A stretch of 64,000 nt of DNA from Phytophthora colocasiae (taxonomy: Eukaryota > Oomycota > Peronosporomycetes > Peronosporales > Peronosporaceae), in the NCBI GenBank assembly GCA_018806915.1, contig JAGKQI010000078.1:1054001-1118000 (forward strand). The letters run 5' to 3'. Shown here one piece after another: positions 21,837-34,148 of the stretch; the first letter of the stretch is position 1, and each line of letters opens with the position of its first letter. Both the position numbers and the translations under genes were made by a program. The notes below the pieces were generated by a model. It was not told the DNA's origin, searched no databases, and was given only the letters and a program-made list of their open reading frames with translations.

Positions 21837-24800
21837 ATGGTAAGTCAGCCAACAGAAGATGAAATCACGGACTTTCCAGACCTGTATGCAGACCTGTACA
21901 ATATTGCAGGACTATTTTACAGTTCGGACCGTGAAAAACGAAAACGGAACACGACAAGCACGGATATACAATTAATTTCGCAGAATTTACAAGGATTTAC
22001 AGAAAAACGAAGAGAAAAATGGTTTCGAGGATGGAAACAGCACGTCAAAGTTTCCCCGGCGGAGATTATATTTGTTCAAGATACACATTTAACAACAGCA
22101 GTAGAAGTTGAGAAGATGACTGAATTATGGCATCATGTATGGGGCGTTTGCAGTCCAAAGACACCACTAAGTTACTGGACTACGACGACAACGAGATCAG
22201 GAGGGGTGGGAATTCTATTTCACCCCAAAATGGCGGGAAAAATTACACCATGGAAGAAACAGAGTTGGACTGATAGACGGATTGCTGTTGAATTTGAAGG
22301 CTGGAGATTAATTAACATTTACGCGCCACCGGACAGAAACAAGAGGAAAACCTTCTTTGATAAACTTTGCGGTTGGATGGAGGGAGACCAAATTACGATA
22401 TTAGGCGGTGATTTTAATGCAGTTCTGTACCCGCGTCAGGACAGGTTGATCAATGGCAAGCCAAGTCAAGCACCATGTGAAAGTTTGGAGCTTCTCCGAA
22501 TTATTGACGACTATGAATTACTGGATGCTACAACGCTAACAACCCACGTTGATGAAGATAGTATACCGGACCCACTGACATATTATACTTTTTGGAGAAA
22601 ACGCTCGGCGAGCAGACTCGATCAGTTCTATGTTAGCAGCAAAATTGCAGATACGACCCAATGGGTTGAAGCACGAGATCCAGTTTGCTACTCTGACCAC
22701 CAGGAACTCCGACTTTGGCTAGCTAACAAATCCGCTCCTATTCAGAAGACTAAGAGGAAGGCACGGTACCCAATTTACACTTCCCGACCGGAGTGGGTAC
22801 GCACTCAGATAAAAAAACGGATTAAGAGATTGGTGACACAATTTGAGCAGAAGAGTTGTCCGACAAAAGCTTGGGATGAGTTAGCCAAGCAACTCTCGGA
22901 TGTGATTAGGGATGTCACGCGGATTCATCGAGAGCGTCTAACCTACCATTATGGTCGGCTTGAAGTTGAAAGGCGAGCTTCAGCTAGGACAAGATCGGAT
23001 CTACAGCGCGTAACCTATGAAGAACGAGTTTCATGGAGTAATAAAAGTTTTGGAGACATATTACAACCGTCGGCAGCAAATTTGAAGCACTTCTACAAAA
23101 AGAATGCGAACTGGCAAAGGGACCAACGAATTTCATCTATCCAGCCATCAGCAGGGCACTTTTATCCAGACTCAATGCCAACAGCAGAGAGGATGGCGAG
23201 TGAATGGAACAACGTATTAGGGTCTACGCATGCCACTGTGGCGTCAGCAGATCTGCCAAATGCTCTGAAATTATTTCATGAAGTTCCAGTAGAAAATCAA
23301 TTATATCCCGATGAGCAACAGGAAATAATATGCCCCATCAAAGAGGAGGAGATCTTACAAGCAATTGATCAGCTTCCCCGCGACAAAACAGGGGGGTCTT
23401 CAGGTTTATCCCATGATTTTTCAGGACTTTAAAGAAGAATTAGTCGGATGTTTGGTGGAGGTATATCGAGCTATTCAAAATGGAGATCCAGTACCACCAT
23501 CTTTCTTGGATGCAGTGATAATTCCTCTCCGAAAAAGGGGATTCTTCTAACGCAATGGACTACAGGCCTATATCATTTACTCAATACCGCATACAAGATT
23601 TTAGGGAGGGTTTACGCGAATCGTATCCATAAGGTACTTCCACGATTGATAAGTGCTGGACAACAAGGGTTTGTTCGTGGGAGACTAATGACGAGAAGTG
23701 TGACTATGGTGCAAGCTCTCTTGACAACCCAGATGAAGAATCTTGATGTGGACTGGATGGACTCTCCTGCAATACTCTGCTTGGATCTAAGGAAAGCATA
23801 TGATACTTTGAGCAGGGATTTTATGGCAGCGGCACTAGCCCAGTACGGATTTCCTCAACAATTTCTTGATGTAATTCATAAGCTTACACAATGGCACTAG
23901 AGCTAGCTATCTCGTGAATGGTGAAGAATCGACAAAATGGGCGGTGGAATCTGGAATACGGCAAGGATGTCCATTGGCACCTTTGCTGTTTGTACTAGCA
24001 GTCGACTTTCTTGGCAGAGCTATTGAAGCGCATCCTGATATTACTGGACTGGAAATACCGGGGTCGGAAGGGCTTCGCCATAGTTTTAACGGGTTTGTCG
24101 ATGATAGCACTGTTTTCTTGGAATCAACACGACAACTTAAACCGCTGAATCAAATTTTGAAACGGTTTGGGGAACTGTCCGGTTTACATGTGGAGCCGAG
24201 TAAAAGTGTAGTCATCCCTCTCAACAAGGCTTGGAACCAGCACAGATGTCATGGGTACCCGGTACTTGGAGATGAAGAGTCAACTAGAATACTTGGATAT
24301 CATTTCGGGACATCGGATACTATTGAATTAAATTGGGAAATACGAATTCAAAACATTAAACGACAGCTTCAAGTAGCAACACAAGTCGCAAATTCAGTCA
24401 AGCAGAGAGTTATACTATTCAATGTACTGTGGTGTTGCCAGCCATTCTGTTCACGGGACAGCATATACCAATAACGCCAAAGGCATTAAGGCAACTGCAA
24501 CAGCTTCAGAAGAGATTTGTTTGGCGAGGAACGACGAGGACGTTAGAACCAAGCACAAGATACCACCAGGATTAATTTTTGCACCTGAAGATCAGGGAGG
24601 ACTTGGACTACAGGATATCGAGCTTGCTCTACAATGCACAAGAATGAATCAAGCAGAAAATTGGATGCAGTGTGTACCCGACCGCTACACCGCGGCATGG
24701 CATCACCTTGCCCACCCAAAACAAAACTATACACCCGATTGCTGTATATTTACGCCAACATCGAATGACCAGGTTAGACAGAAGTCGCAGGAAGCAGTTA

Positions 24801-26843
24801 GATGGAAGCTACTCCACTGTCCAAGAGTTGGGAGACTGGAAATTTGGGCGGATCAAACGAATCGCCTTGAGCTTCATCCGGAGGATGGAACTCCAGAACG
24901 AGTCAACGCTATGACCAAATCTCTCGTTTGTTACTGGCACCACAGTGGGGCTTTGCAGTGCGCATTGGAATCTGCAACAAAAGGAGAAATTTCTGTCAAT
25001 TCAATGGAATTTTATCGGGCTGGAAACTGGTGTAATAACTCATGCATAGTGGATAAATTCGGTAAACCGCTCAAGGCTAGTGATTTCCCTGTGATGTACC
25101 CGTGCTCACTGATGCATCTCCAGGTATTGAGTCTCGGACCAGGAGAATTTATTTTGAACCCACCAATTGCAGTAAGACCCTTTAAGGTACAACACCACCG
25201 TCAAATACGAAGATGGTGTGCAAGTGTCTTTGGAAGTATACCAGATCAAGTATGGAGACATGGAACAACAGATATCCAGAGGTGGAAATGGCCTTCACTT
25301 AAACGGGAATATTTCTGGGTAGTGTCGGGGTTCCATGTAGTTACAGCATTTTCCAAGACAGCGCCTAGGGGGGAGGTCTTCAGAATGGAACAAAACGGGG
25401 ATGGATGGACATGGAGAATTGTCTGGCGGAATCCAAACAGAATATTTGATCGGGACTTTGATACAATCAAATATCTGGAACGTGTTGTTGGCGCAGCCTT
25501 TTGTGCCACTCCTTTACTGCATTCAACACCATGGGAAGCACCACAAGCTACATATGCAAAAAATATTCGAGGTGTAATTCGCAAGGCTAGAGCAAAACGA
25601 GTTCGACGAAAACCTAAATTCGTTGTGCAGCATGTCCTCGATAAGATGATTGATGCAGCTAATAGTAACCCATGGGCGGAAGCAGCACAAAGGCAGAAAC
25701 CTCGGGATATCTGGCGACACGATGGAATACTTACGGACTATCAACGTTGGACGGTTTACCGAATATGTACAAGAACTCTCAATCTATTTCATGCTGGTTG
25801 GCCGGATGATAGGAAGTGCTCGTATCAAGAATGCACTAGTACACCTGAATCCATCGAGCATATTGTGTGGGAATGTGAACGTGCTCAAGGTGCTTGGACT
25901 AAATGGATAGCGGCATGGCTCGGCCATTATCCAGCTCGAGGGAAACTCAAACGACTACTGCCCTTTATTGCATCTCGAAGTGCGCCAGAATTATCCCCAG
26001 ACTTCATGGCTGCCGCTGCGTTGATGATTCCTGAGTGGTCATCAGATCTTTGTGCAGCAAATGAAGGTACTATGGTTAATTTGGACAACATGTACCCAGT
26101 GCATGCTATGGAGAATCAGGAACAAAGAAATATTTGACGCAGAGCAAGTGCCCAGTAAAGCCGTTACTCAAATAGTCTGGAATGCTGCTCATTTTCAGAC
26201 GACAGCAATAATTCGAGCGTGGACAGCCAGTGCTGAGTCGTATGTAAAAGGGCACTGCTTAGCACAATGCTACAGTGTCTTTCGAGAGGTTCCGCCACAG
26301 GAACAACCTATGTTCCTGGAGACATGGATCATTCAATTCCACATGGTAAGAAAACCAACGGAGACTCGTGGTGCGTGGGTAATATGGAGTTTGAAAGCAG
26401 ACGGGTGGTACAGAGCTGAAGTGGTAGGAGTACACAAAGCTGCCAGCACAATAGTACGAAGGGAATTTGCAGACCTGATCATCTCTGCTGCACTGGACAA
26501 GATCCGAGAACAAACTATTCCAAGCACAACTCAATTGGTAATCCAGGGGACCACTCCTCCAGTTCATCGTCCAAAGCGGAAAGATCTTTACTACGGTTTT
26601 AACTCGTACATCTGGGCGACCACGTCCCTGAAACAAGCATCAGCAGCGGCAAAGTTGATCAAGCTCTCACTGTCCGGTGGCATGCAATTGGGGAGCTTTC
26701 TCGTTCAAAACCTCCCCCAAAGACTTCAAGAAATGCTCAGTAGACAAAGAATCCTAGATGATAGCCCTTCTTGGCCTCCGGATGCAGAATCTACAAGTAT
26801 TAGGCAAAGCTTACAAAAACTACAGGACTCTATGGTTAGTTAA
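21837..26843 (+). pseudogene. LINE ORF2: APE endonuclease, reverse transcriptase, zinc motif (broken)
   Basis: Endonuclease motifs are QNLQGF, FVQDTHLT, INIYAPPD, ILGGDFN and YSDHQELR (about 21975-22720). Reverse transcriptase motifs are LDLRKAYDT (near 23785), [13 protein letters not shown] (near 23955) and the active-site FVDD (near 24095). A C-terminal CX4CX8HX4C motif (near 25817-25876) is typical of LINE ORF2 ends. The frame changes near 23385, 23530, 23900, 24425 and 26070; the last block runs to the stop at 26841-26843. The endonuclease nicks DNA and the reverse transcriptase copies the element RNA at the nick. This copy cannot do so itself. Confidence 0.88.
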
Positions 26844-26878
26844 ATAACATAAATAGAGAATCCTTCAAAACCCAAACC

Positions 26879-26898
26879 CTAAACAGTGTTGGTCACTT
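26879..26898. repeat. LINE target site duplication, 3' copy
   Basis: Exact copy of 17473-17492. The preceding bases make a CCCTAAA heptamer at the joint. Confidence 0.85.
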
Positions 26899-26929
26899 TC
26901 GCTCACAATATTTTTCATAAGGCTCCAGG

Positions 26930-27351
26930 TTTATTGAAGAGATTGCAAGTCTTCAGGCTCACCATCAACCGTTATGTGAGACCCAAGTGGATTTCTTGAA
27001 GACAGTCATGGAAGAGCGATTCGGAAGTGGTGGATCAAAATACGTGGGTGGTACCCGAGACTGTTTTTTGAAAGCCGTGAAGACTCCGGCAAGAGCGATG
27101 TTATCGTGGTCGACGTCCACACAGACTCGCCATCATCTGTGGATACGGACTCAGGAGGTGTGCTTCATCTCGGCGTTGGGAATCCATTGATGGCGTTCTT
27201 TGTCGTGGATAAAACCATGTTCGCCGGTCCAGTATTCAGTAGCTACGAGTTCTTGACACCAAGTGATCAGCGCCTGACAGATGAGGAGTTCGAACACAAA
27301 CTACCAGCGATGGAGATGCCTCAGTGGCAGCACCAGTCGCATTTGTCCTAG
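26930..27351 (+). pseudogene. DUF3160-like protein, C-terminal remnant
   Basis: Reading in one frame up to about 27075 and then in another, the text includes VVDVHTDSPSS, GGVLHLGVGNP, MFAGPVFSSYEF and LTDEEF. This series resembles the C-terminal half of DUF3160 proteins, which are common in oomycetes and of unknown function. A frameshift near 27075 and the lack of an N-terminus make it a pseudogene. The LINE lies immediately upstream and may have split it. The family call is from recall of the VHTD and AGPVFS-YEF motifs. Confidence 0.5.
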
Positions 27352-27437
27352 GTTGGCATGGAAAATTGACAACAGGAAGACGATGAAAGTTCATTTAAAA
27401 AATATATAATCGTGCTCTTGATATTAAATTCCATGGC

Positions 27438-28873
27438 TTAGTTCTGGTGTCGAGATGTACCAATATGAACACCTCGTACCTCAAACTGTAGTACTGGTTC
27501 CGCTGAAATACCGTGTCGTTGATATTTCGTAAATGGAATGGATAAATGTTTTCGTTGAGGAAGAACTGGAGGTGGCGGAGGTTGCACATCAAGCTACAAA
27601 ACACGATTCGTAAGTAGATTGACAACACCTACAGCGCACGACAAACAGCATACACATACCCGTATCAGTGGTGAAGGAACTCGCCAAAGACGATCATTTT
27701 CCTTGCGATTCTGTGATCGACGAATCCGAGTTGCAGTCACTCGCTGTACTGGAGCTGGTGGCGGTGATATAAACGTTTGTGTTGGCGCTGATTCTTCTGT
27801 AGATTTGTTCACTTGACTCTGCACTGGCACGGGAGGGATACTCTCAATCGAATGATCAGCTGAACATTCCTTTCCGGACTCTTCCTTGTTGACTTCCAAG
27901 AGTTTACGAGACTGGAGCCAAGGAGATTGAAGCACTTCAGTGATACTTGGTCGGCTCTGAGGATCTTTTTGCAGCATACTTGATATCAATTCGACTGCTT
28001 CTGAAGAAACCTTAGCACTCAGAGGCTCGTATTGACCTTGAGTGATACGATAAACAACCGCAGGATACGACGGAGCACTAAAAGCTGCTTTCCCAGTCAA
28101 CATTTCGTACAAGACACAACCAAGCGACCAAATATCAGTAGCGAAGCCATGAAGCTCACCTTCCAACATCTCTGGGCTCATGTAGCGGCGATCCGACAAC
28201 TGTCGAAGTGAGGTCCTCAGGCCCAAGCACTTGTGAGTCAGAAGCTGGTGGAAGCTGCTTGGACGTACCGAAATCCCCCAGAACAACTCGTCCAGATTGA
28301 AAGAGGAAGACGTTGCCACATTTGAGATCGCGATGAACCACACGATTTCGGTGCAAGTGATCGACTCCTTGTGCTACTTGAGTGAATATCTTCCTAGCTT
28401 TATCCTCCTGGATTGAGTTAGAACGTAGATACTGCTCGAGGTCTCCTCCATCTGCGTGTTCCAGACTGAGGATGAGAAGTTGCTGGTTCTCTTCGTGCTT
28501 TTCAGCCCAGAAAGCTTCATGAAACTTTATGATGTTTGGATGGGAAGGAAGCAGCTGTAACAGTGCTACCTCATTCAGACACCTCTTTCTACAAAAATCA
28601 CGTTCAGATAGTACTAGTGAATGCTTTAACTTGAATGTTTACCGTTCTTCCGTGGACTGGAACGTCAGATCGATCTCTTTTAGACACACTTGTTCCCTTG
28701 TAGCAACACGTTCACACAGGAATGCCTGAAGACGAAGATTGGTTGGAATCAAGTCTTACAAATTAAAACCTTTGAATAGCTAGCAAACATACATCTCCGT
28801 ACGTGCCACGACCAATGTGGGCCAGTTGATTGTATTCATCTCGTGTCTTTATAAGGAGGCTGATGTTCTCCAT
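27438..28873 (-). pseudogene. NEK-like protein kinase, copy 2 (one frameshift)
   Basis: Exon 1 starts at 28873 (MENISLLIKTRDEYNQLAHIG). The exon structure matches copy 6 (57932-59373). Catalytic motifs HRDLKCGN, GDFGTSK and DIWSLGCVLYEML are present, but two bases are missing near 28183, just before MSPEM, which breaks the frame. It is the only copy in which intron 3 has a canonical donor: GTATGT at 27654-27659, acceptor TTTTGTAG at 27594-27595, 66 bp. Exon 4 (27438-27593, 156 bp) then encodes a proline-rich 51-residue tail. The sequence thus demonstrates the ancestral splice structure of the family. Confidence 0.85.
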
Positions 28874-28929
28874 CGTACCGACGTATTGGATTCGATAGAC
28901 ACAATGCACAATGAAGCAAGATCACGAGG

Positions 28930-29136
28930 TTAGTCTATTTGTGGTAGAATAAAACAAATTTCGGCTGCGAATGAAATGTGATCCATGAGATATTTAAGCT
29001 GTGTTCGATACAGCCACAATTGTCCAAAGAAGTTATTCTGCTGTTCACCTGTAATGAACTGAAAATTGGCGATGGATTCAGTTGAATTATACGATTTATG
29101 CTCTGTTCGTTCTCCTCCATTTTTCAACTGGGGCAC
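28930..29136 (-). pseudogene. CRN C-terminal relic
   Basis: A short open frame reads NNFFGQLWLYRTQLKYLMD, clearly related to the WKCFFEKLWLYRSPLYYLM segment of the intact CRN copies but not adjacent to any CRN header. The same relic occurs at 48660-48863 and 59435-59638, each just upstream of a kinase start and downstream of a CRN stop. It is probably the tail of an older CRN left after a deletion and then duplicated with the array. Confidence 0.6.
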
Positions 29137-29170
29137 TCAAACCGCTGCTGTCATCTTGAATTCAACGTGC

Positions 29171-31474
29171 TTACTCGTCAGTGTTTCCACCTCCACCTTT
29201 GTGAATCACGTTCTCTAGACGCGTTTGCAACGTATCGTTCCATGCAAGTCCAAAAAAGTCGGCACGGTTCTGTGGTGTAGTCAAGTCCAGCAGGATGACC
29301 TCATGGGTGTATTGGGTTGTGACCTTCTTTTCCGTCGATTGCATCGCCTCCGTGTATATGATCGATTTCGCCGATCCAAATGCCTCTTGCAGATTACCTC
29401 CATACTTCGTCGCGCATATGAAAAGAACGTTCAGACAGCCCTGTTTCTTGGAAAGCAACAAGTCGAATTTCTCACGCTCTTCATCCACGAGTGTTGCTGT
29501 GACAATACTGCAGGTTTTGACAGCAAGGCCAACCGTTAACATCATTCCCTGCACTTGTGTCGACAGAAGGATGTTGGTTGATTCTGACTGTGGACATTGT
29601 TTCAATTTCAATTGACGTGTACGTTCGCGCATCCCATCAGCTTCCACCATTTTAAACGTACGATCTGCAAATTGTACTCGACGACACCTTCCAAATCGTT
29701 GCTTTTCCGTAAAGAAACTAGGGAGCACATCGTGTGGACAAGCTTCACTCGGAAACATCTCTTGAAATCGATTCAAACAAAGCATCTCGAACACGTCAGG
29801 ATAGTCGATCGAAAGGTGGGAAATGGCAGGTACAACCTTCTGCAGCAGCTCTTTGACTTTGAACACGGCTGCCAGAATCGGTTTTTGTATGTACGCCGGC
29901 ATATACAACAACGCATTCTCCATGCTCCCCTCCCATCTTATGCCGAACGCACTCACCATTTCCTCGTACGTAATCTCCTTGCCTCTGTCGTCTATCCAGG
30001 ATACCGGTAATGACAAGTCGGTTTCTTGTCTGACTAGTGCGCATTCCATGAGATAGTAAAGCGGCGACCGATACAGCCACAATTTCTCAAAGAAACATTT
30101 CCACTCGACACCTCTAAGTGGTTTAGGCGTGTAATTCAAGAGTTCGTCATAAGACTCGCACATCTTGAACGCCTCCGCCAACGATCGCGGATGACCAAAT
30201 GTCGTTTCTTCGAGACGAGCTGAAAGATTCATCACTTCATTGTCAGTAAGTTTCAGATGATGTTTAATACTCTCGCTTGATGTCGCTTCCCATCGCGTAT
30301 TTTCGATAACTGTCTTGATCGCTTCGGGCGGAAGAAGATGAAGGTGAAGTCGCATAAAGTCGAAACGACTAGCATCTAGTGGTCTTCTCGCGACATGATT
30401 CAGAAACGACGCTCTACCGGCAATGAGGAAAAACAGTTTCCGATTCTCAAACAGAGGTTGCAACATTTTGCAAAACTTGAAGAACCGTTCTCTCCTCGCA
30501 GGATCATCCAGTTTTTTGTGGTCAAAAGTCAAGCCGATGTCATCGATCACTATGAAAAGGGGTCCCACTTCCTCTGTCAACTTTGTCAAGAGGAACCCAT
30601 CTTTAAGGTTGTCGAAAGCGTGGGGTAAAACGTCATAATTCGCTTCGAAGAAATCTCGGATGCGTTCGATCAAACTTTGTGACGCTAGATAATAATCAAA
30701 GTCACCATTCTCGTCCAGTACATGGTGGTTCTCAAACATGATAGGTATCGTGTGGCAGCTGCATAAAGTGTTCATAAATTCATCCGCTGTCGTGTCAGGC
30801 TTTAGCGACTGGCATCTCCGAATGTACTCTTGACCAAATCTCGACTTTCCGAGTCCAGACACATTGTCCAAAAGCGGAATGACCCATGTTAGGCCAGATC
30901 GATCTCTCGCCCGATTGAAATTTACTTTGTGGAATTTGATGAGGTCCTTCACCGCCTTCTCTCGATTGACGAAGAAGAGCCTAGAGTCTCTAGAATACAC
31001 CGGTTCTTCTTCCTTCCATTCCCACTTCTTCACTTCAGTCGTTTTCAGTCTCTTCATCGACTTCTGAGCTTCGATTTCGGAGTGCACTCGCGTCCGACTC
31101 GGCACAGATTGCTCCTCAGGAAGTCTCACGAGTACGTGAACCACATCCTCTCCAAGCGGTACATCTTCCCCAAACAACCGCGGATCTTTAGCTCTGTTCA
31201 ACTTCCACGTGGGTCATAACGCCTTCAACTTTGAAGTGTCAACACGGTTCAGCAGCAGCTTATTGGCCAGATCTTCGTCATATGACAACCAGCCGCTTTC
31301 CTCTGACTTCGCCAGGAAGAGCTGCAGGTTCTTCGCAGCTACAGTTTTCAGGGTTGGGTCGTCCTTGTTCTGAACCTTGATCACCTCCTGCAACGCGGAA
31401 ACCGACTTAGTATTGTCAATTTCCACCTCGAACGCATTTCCCTCCCCAACAATCGCACAGAACAGCTTCACCAT
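29171..31474 (-). pseudogene. CRN effector, copy 4 (single TGA, otherwise open)
   Basis: The start at 31474 gives MVKLFCAIVG, then LQLFLAK, HVLVRLP, GLGKS, Walker B (here DDIG rather than DEIG) and the full C-terminal part. The only break is TGA at 31214-31216 in place of the conserved Trp. On either side the frame is open, to a total of 768 codons including stop. It shares this stop with copy 2. The C-terminal tail is the shorter type (VEADGMRER) lacking the ~45-residue insert of copies 5 and 6. Readthrough is conceivable but there is no evidence for it. Confidence 0.9.
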
Positions 31475-31643
31475 CTTCTCTCGAGTCGGCGGATTCTGGA
31501 ATGAATGAATAGGGAGGGAGAATTTCCTTTCGTATTTAAGCGAAAATGTACGCAGACTTCCAACCAATGGTGTTGACGGATGCTGCGATACTCAACGGAG
31601 GTGAAATGTGATGAAGGCGTATCACGTCACCCAAGATTGGTAA
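31475..31643. promoter_or_regulatory. Divergent spacer between CRN and kinesin fragment
   Basis: This conserved spacer of about 170 bp occurs in every unit (also 36594-36763, 41718-41888, 56868-56984, 62403-62513). On the CRN side it holds CATTCATTCC, an oomycete initiator-like core, about 20-30 bases upstream of the ATG. A GTATTTAAGCG or GTATTAGG segment lies further out. It should contain the CRN promoter. No other element was recognised. Confidence 0.45.
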
Positions 31644-32490
31644 GTGAGTGATGGTCCATCACTGATGGAACTGCTGCTGCTGGACTTGCCGAGGCCAGCC
31701 GGGAATGCTAGTGGTGTGACGTCGTGTTGCTTCGCATATGGCCACACGAGCAGTGGGAAGACGCACACGATCTTCGGATATGACGCTGAGCTTGGTATGT
31801 GCCAGCGGTTAGTTCAAGATCTGTTTGCAGAGAGTGAGGGGGGGCTTGCTCGAGATCGTGACGACGGCACTTGCAGAAGCTCGACAGGAAGTGGCCTTAG
31901 TGCAGTCCCGAGTGGTTCCTCTGGGAAAAAGCTCGTGACGACTTGTATATTGCGAACCAGTCGCACATGTACATAATCGTCGATGGGAAACCAGTTCTTT
32001 CCGGTGTCCGGCCTCCTAAAGAGGACGAAGATCGGCTGCAGACGTTGCAGAGTCAAGTTGACGCCGCAGAAGCTGTGGTGGCAGCTATGAAAGCTCGTGT
32101 TGAAGCAGAGAAGGCGAAGTGTCCTGGTGGGATATTTGTGTTGGCTGATCTCGCTGGAGCGGAGAAGGTCTGGCTCGCAGTTCCAAGGAGCACAAGGAAG
32201 CTCGAGAGATTAACTCGAGTCTGGTATCCCTCAAGGAATGCATCAGAGTACAAGCTCGAAGGGGAAAAGGACACATTCCCTACAGGAACTCGAAACTCAC
32301 GATGCTGCTCAAGTGCTACCTGGAGACGGACAAACCTTCATCCACGATCATGATCACAAATGTGTTGGCGACCAAAATCCACTTGCGAAAAGCTCTGGAT
32401 TCGATCAGATACGCTGCGTTAGTTGCCTCTGCATTCAATTCTTCCCAAGACGAGAAGACGGGCATGAAGCGACGAAAATCGGTTAAGTAG
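31644..32490 (+). pseudogene. Kinesin-motor fragment, copy 2
   Basis: The P-loop GHTSSGKTHTIFG is open from 31644. A run of seven G at about 31847 (six in copies 1, 5 and 6) shifts the frame, and an extra A near 31929 shifts it again. A 10-base deletion after GCGGAG near 32164 removes part of the sequence following switch II. The C-terminal KSVK end is at 32490. Copies 2, 3 and 4 share the G7 run and the 10-base loss, so these errors predate their duplication. Confidence 0.85.
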
Positions 32491-32612
32491 GACCAGCAAA
32501 AGCGGTGAGGATAAAGCGACACAAGATCTATTCAAGCCCGATAAGTTGGGAAGAAAACATTGCTGATATTGATGAGCTCTGATATTGGTTGGTTTCATGT
32601 GCATTCGTTGAC

Positions 32613-34045
32613 TTAGGTCTGATGCCGAGATATCCCGATATGAACACCACGCACCTCAAATTGTAGCACTGGTTGATCAGGAACACCATGTCGCTCATCT
32701 TTCGTAGATGGAATGGATAGAAGTTTTCGTTGTGGGAGACTTGGAGATGGTTGTGGTTGTACGTCAAGCTACAAAACACTACCCGTAAGTAAATTGCTCG
32801 TACACAGTGCACAACAAGCAACATGCCCGTATCAACGGTGAAGGAACTCGCCAAAGACGATCATTTTTCTTGCGATTCTGGTGTGATCGGACTCCTCGGC
32901 GTATCGGAGCTGGGGATACCCGCTCTACTGGAGCTGGTGGTGGCGATATGAATGTTTGTCTTTGAGCTGACATTTCTGTTGGTGTGTTCGCTTCACTCTG
33001 TACTGGCACGGTTGGGAGACTCTCTATCGGATGGCCAGCAGAGCAATCAATTCGAGTCTCTTCCTTGTTGACTTCCAAGACCTTAAGAGGCTGAAGCCAA
33101 GACGACTGAAGCACCTTTGCGATATTCGGTCGGTTCTCAGGGTCCTTTTGTAGCATACTGGCTATCAATTCAACTGCTTCTGCAGTAACTGCAGCACTCA
33201 GAGGCTCGTATTGACCTTGAGTGATACGATAAACAACCGCAGGATACGACGGAGCGCTAAAAGCTGGCTTCCCAGTCAGCATTTCGTACAAGACACAGCC
33301 AAGCGACCAAATGTCAGTAGTGAAGCCATGGAGCTCGTCTTCCAACATCTCTGGGCTCATGTAAGCGGCGATCCGACAACTGTCGACATGAGGTCCTCAG
33401 GCCCAAGCACTTGTGAGTCAGAAGCTGGTGGAAGCTGCTTGGAAGTACCGAAATCCCCCAGAACAATTCGTCCGGATTGAAAGAGGAAGACGTTGCCACA
33501 TTTGAGATCGCGATGAACCACACGATTTCGGTGCAAGTGGTCGACTCCTTGTCTTGAGTAACATCTCCCGAGCTCTGTCCTCCTGGATTGAGTTCGAACG
33601 TAGATACTGCTCGAGGTCTCCTCTATCTGCGTGCTCAAGACTGAGGATGAGAAGTTGCTGGTTCTCTTCAGGATTGTCAGCCCAGAAAGCTTCATGAAAC
33701 TTTATGATGTTTGGATGGGAAGGAAGCAGCTGTAACAGTGCTACCTGGCCCTCATTTCAGGCACCTCTTTCTACAAAACGTTGCTCAGCTATTATATCCA
33801 AGTGGATGTTTGGTTTGAAAACGTACCGCTCTTCAGATACTTGGAACGCTGTACACCTGAACACAAAGATTGGTTAGAATCACAGTTAATGAATGAACAT
33901 ACTTTGACTACCTAGCGAAACTTCCATCTCCGTACGTGCCGCGACCAATGTATTCATCTTGTGGCTTTGTAGGAAGGCTGATGTTCTCCTTTGTTGGCTT
34001 CTTGGTTTCTATACGGTGACAAGACCTTAATCGCATATACAGCAT
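32613..34045 (-). pseudogene. NEK-like protein kinase, copy 3 (broken)
   Basis: Kinase motifs HRDLKCGN, GDFGTSK and DIWSLGCVLYEML are readable, but one A is lost near 33361 (GTAAGCGG where intact copies have GTAAAGCGG). A deletion near 33553 disrupts the segment before HRDLK. The exon 1 donor reads GGAAGT instead of GTAAGT, and the MENIS start codon is AAG. An alternative in-frame ATG lies at 34045. Five codons after DEY are missing from the glycine-loop region. Exon 4 ends at 32613-32615, and intron 3 has a GC donor. Confidence 0.85.
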
Positions 34046-34148
34046 CGTAGATCAACAAAGGCGGTGCTTCACTTCCGGTTGAATTGTATTATTTATGCTC
34101 TGTTCGTTCTCCTCCATGTTTCATTCCAACCACTGATGAACCTTGAAG

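Larger units (their letters stand above)
17493..26878 (+). mobile_element. LINE (non-LTR retrotransposon), 9.4 kb, OTU-bearing
   Basis: The element is bounded by 20-bp target duplications. Coding blocks in order: an ORF1-like region with a CCHC finger, an OTU-like protease, a linker region, an APE-type endonuclease, reverse transcriptase, and a terminal Cys-His motif. No poly(A) tail is present. The 3' end reads AAAACCCAAACC just before the duplication. Several frameshifts and one stop make it defective. About 180 bases of leader precede the first ATG at 17676. Confidence 0.88.

Noticed and set aside
21832..21839. Functional stop-restart TAGGTATG between LINE frames
   Set aside because: It resembles coupled reinitiation, but with many other frameshifts in this copy a simple mutation is as likely. 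Intact copies are needed.
26871..26890. Telomere array
   Set aside because: Only one exact CCCTAAA heptamer plus a partial one occurs at the LINE joint; there is no tandem array.
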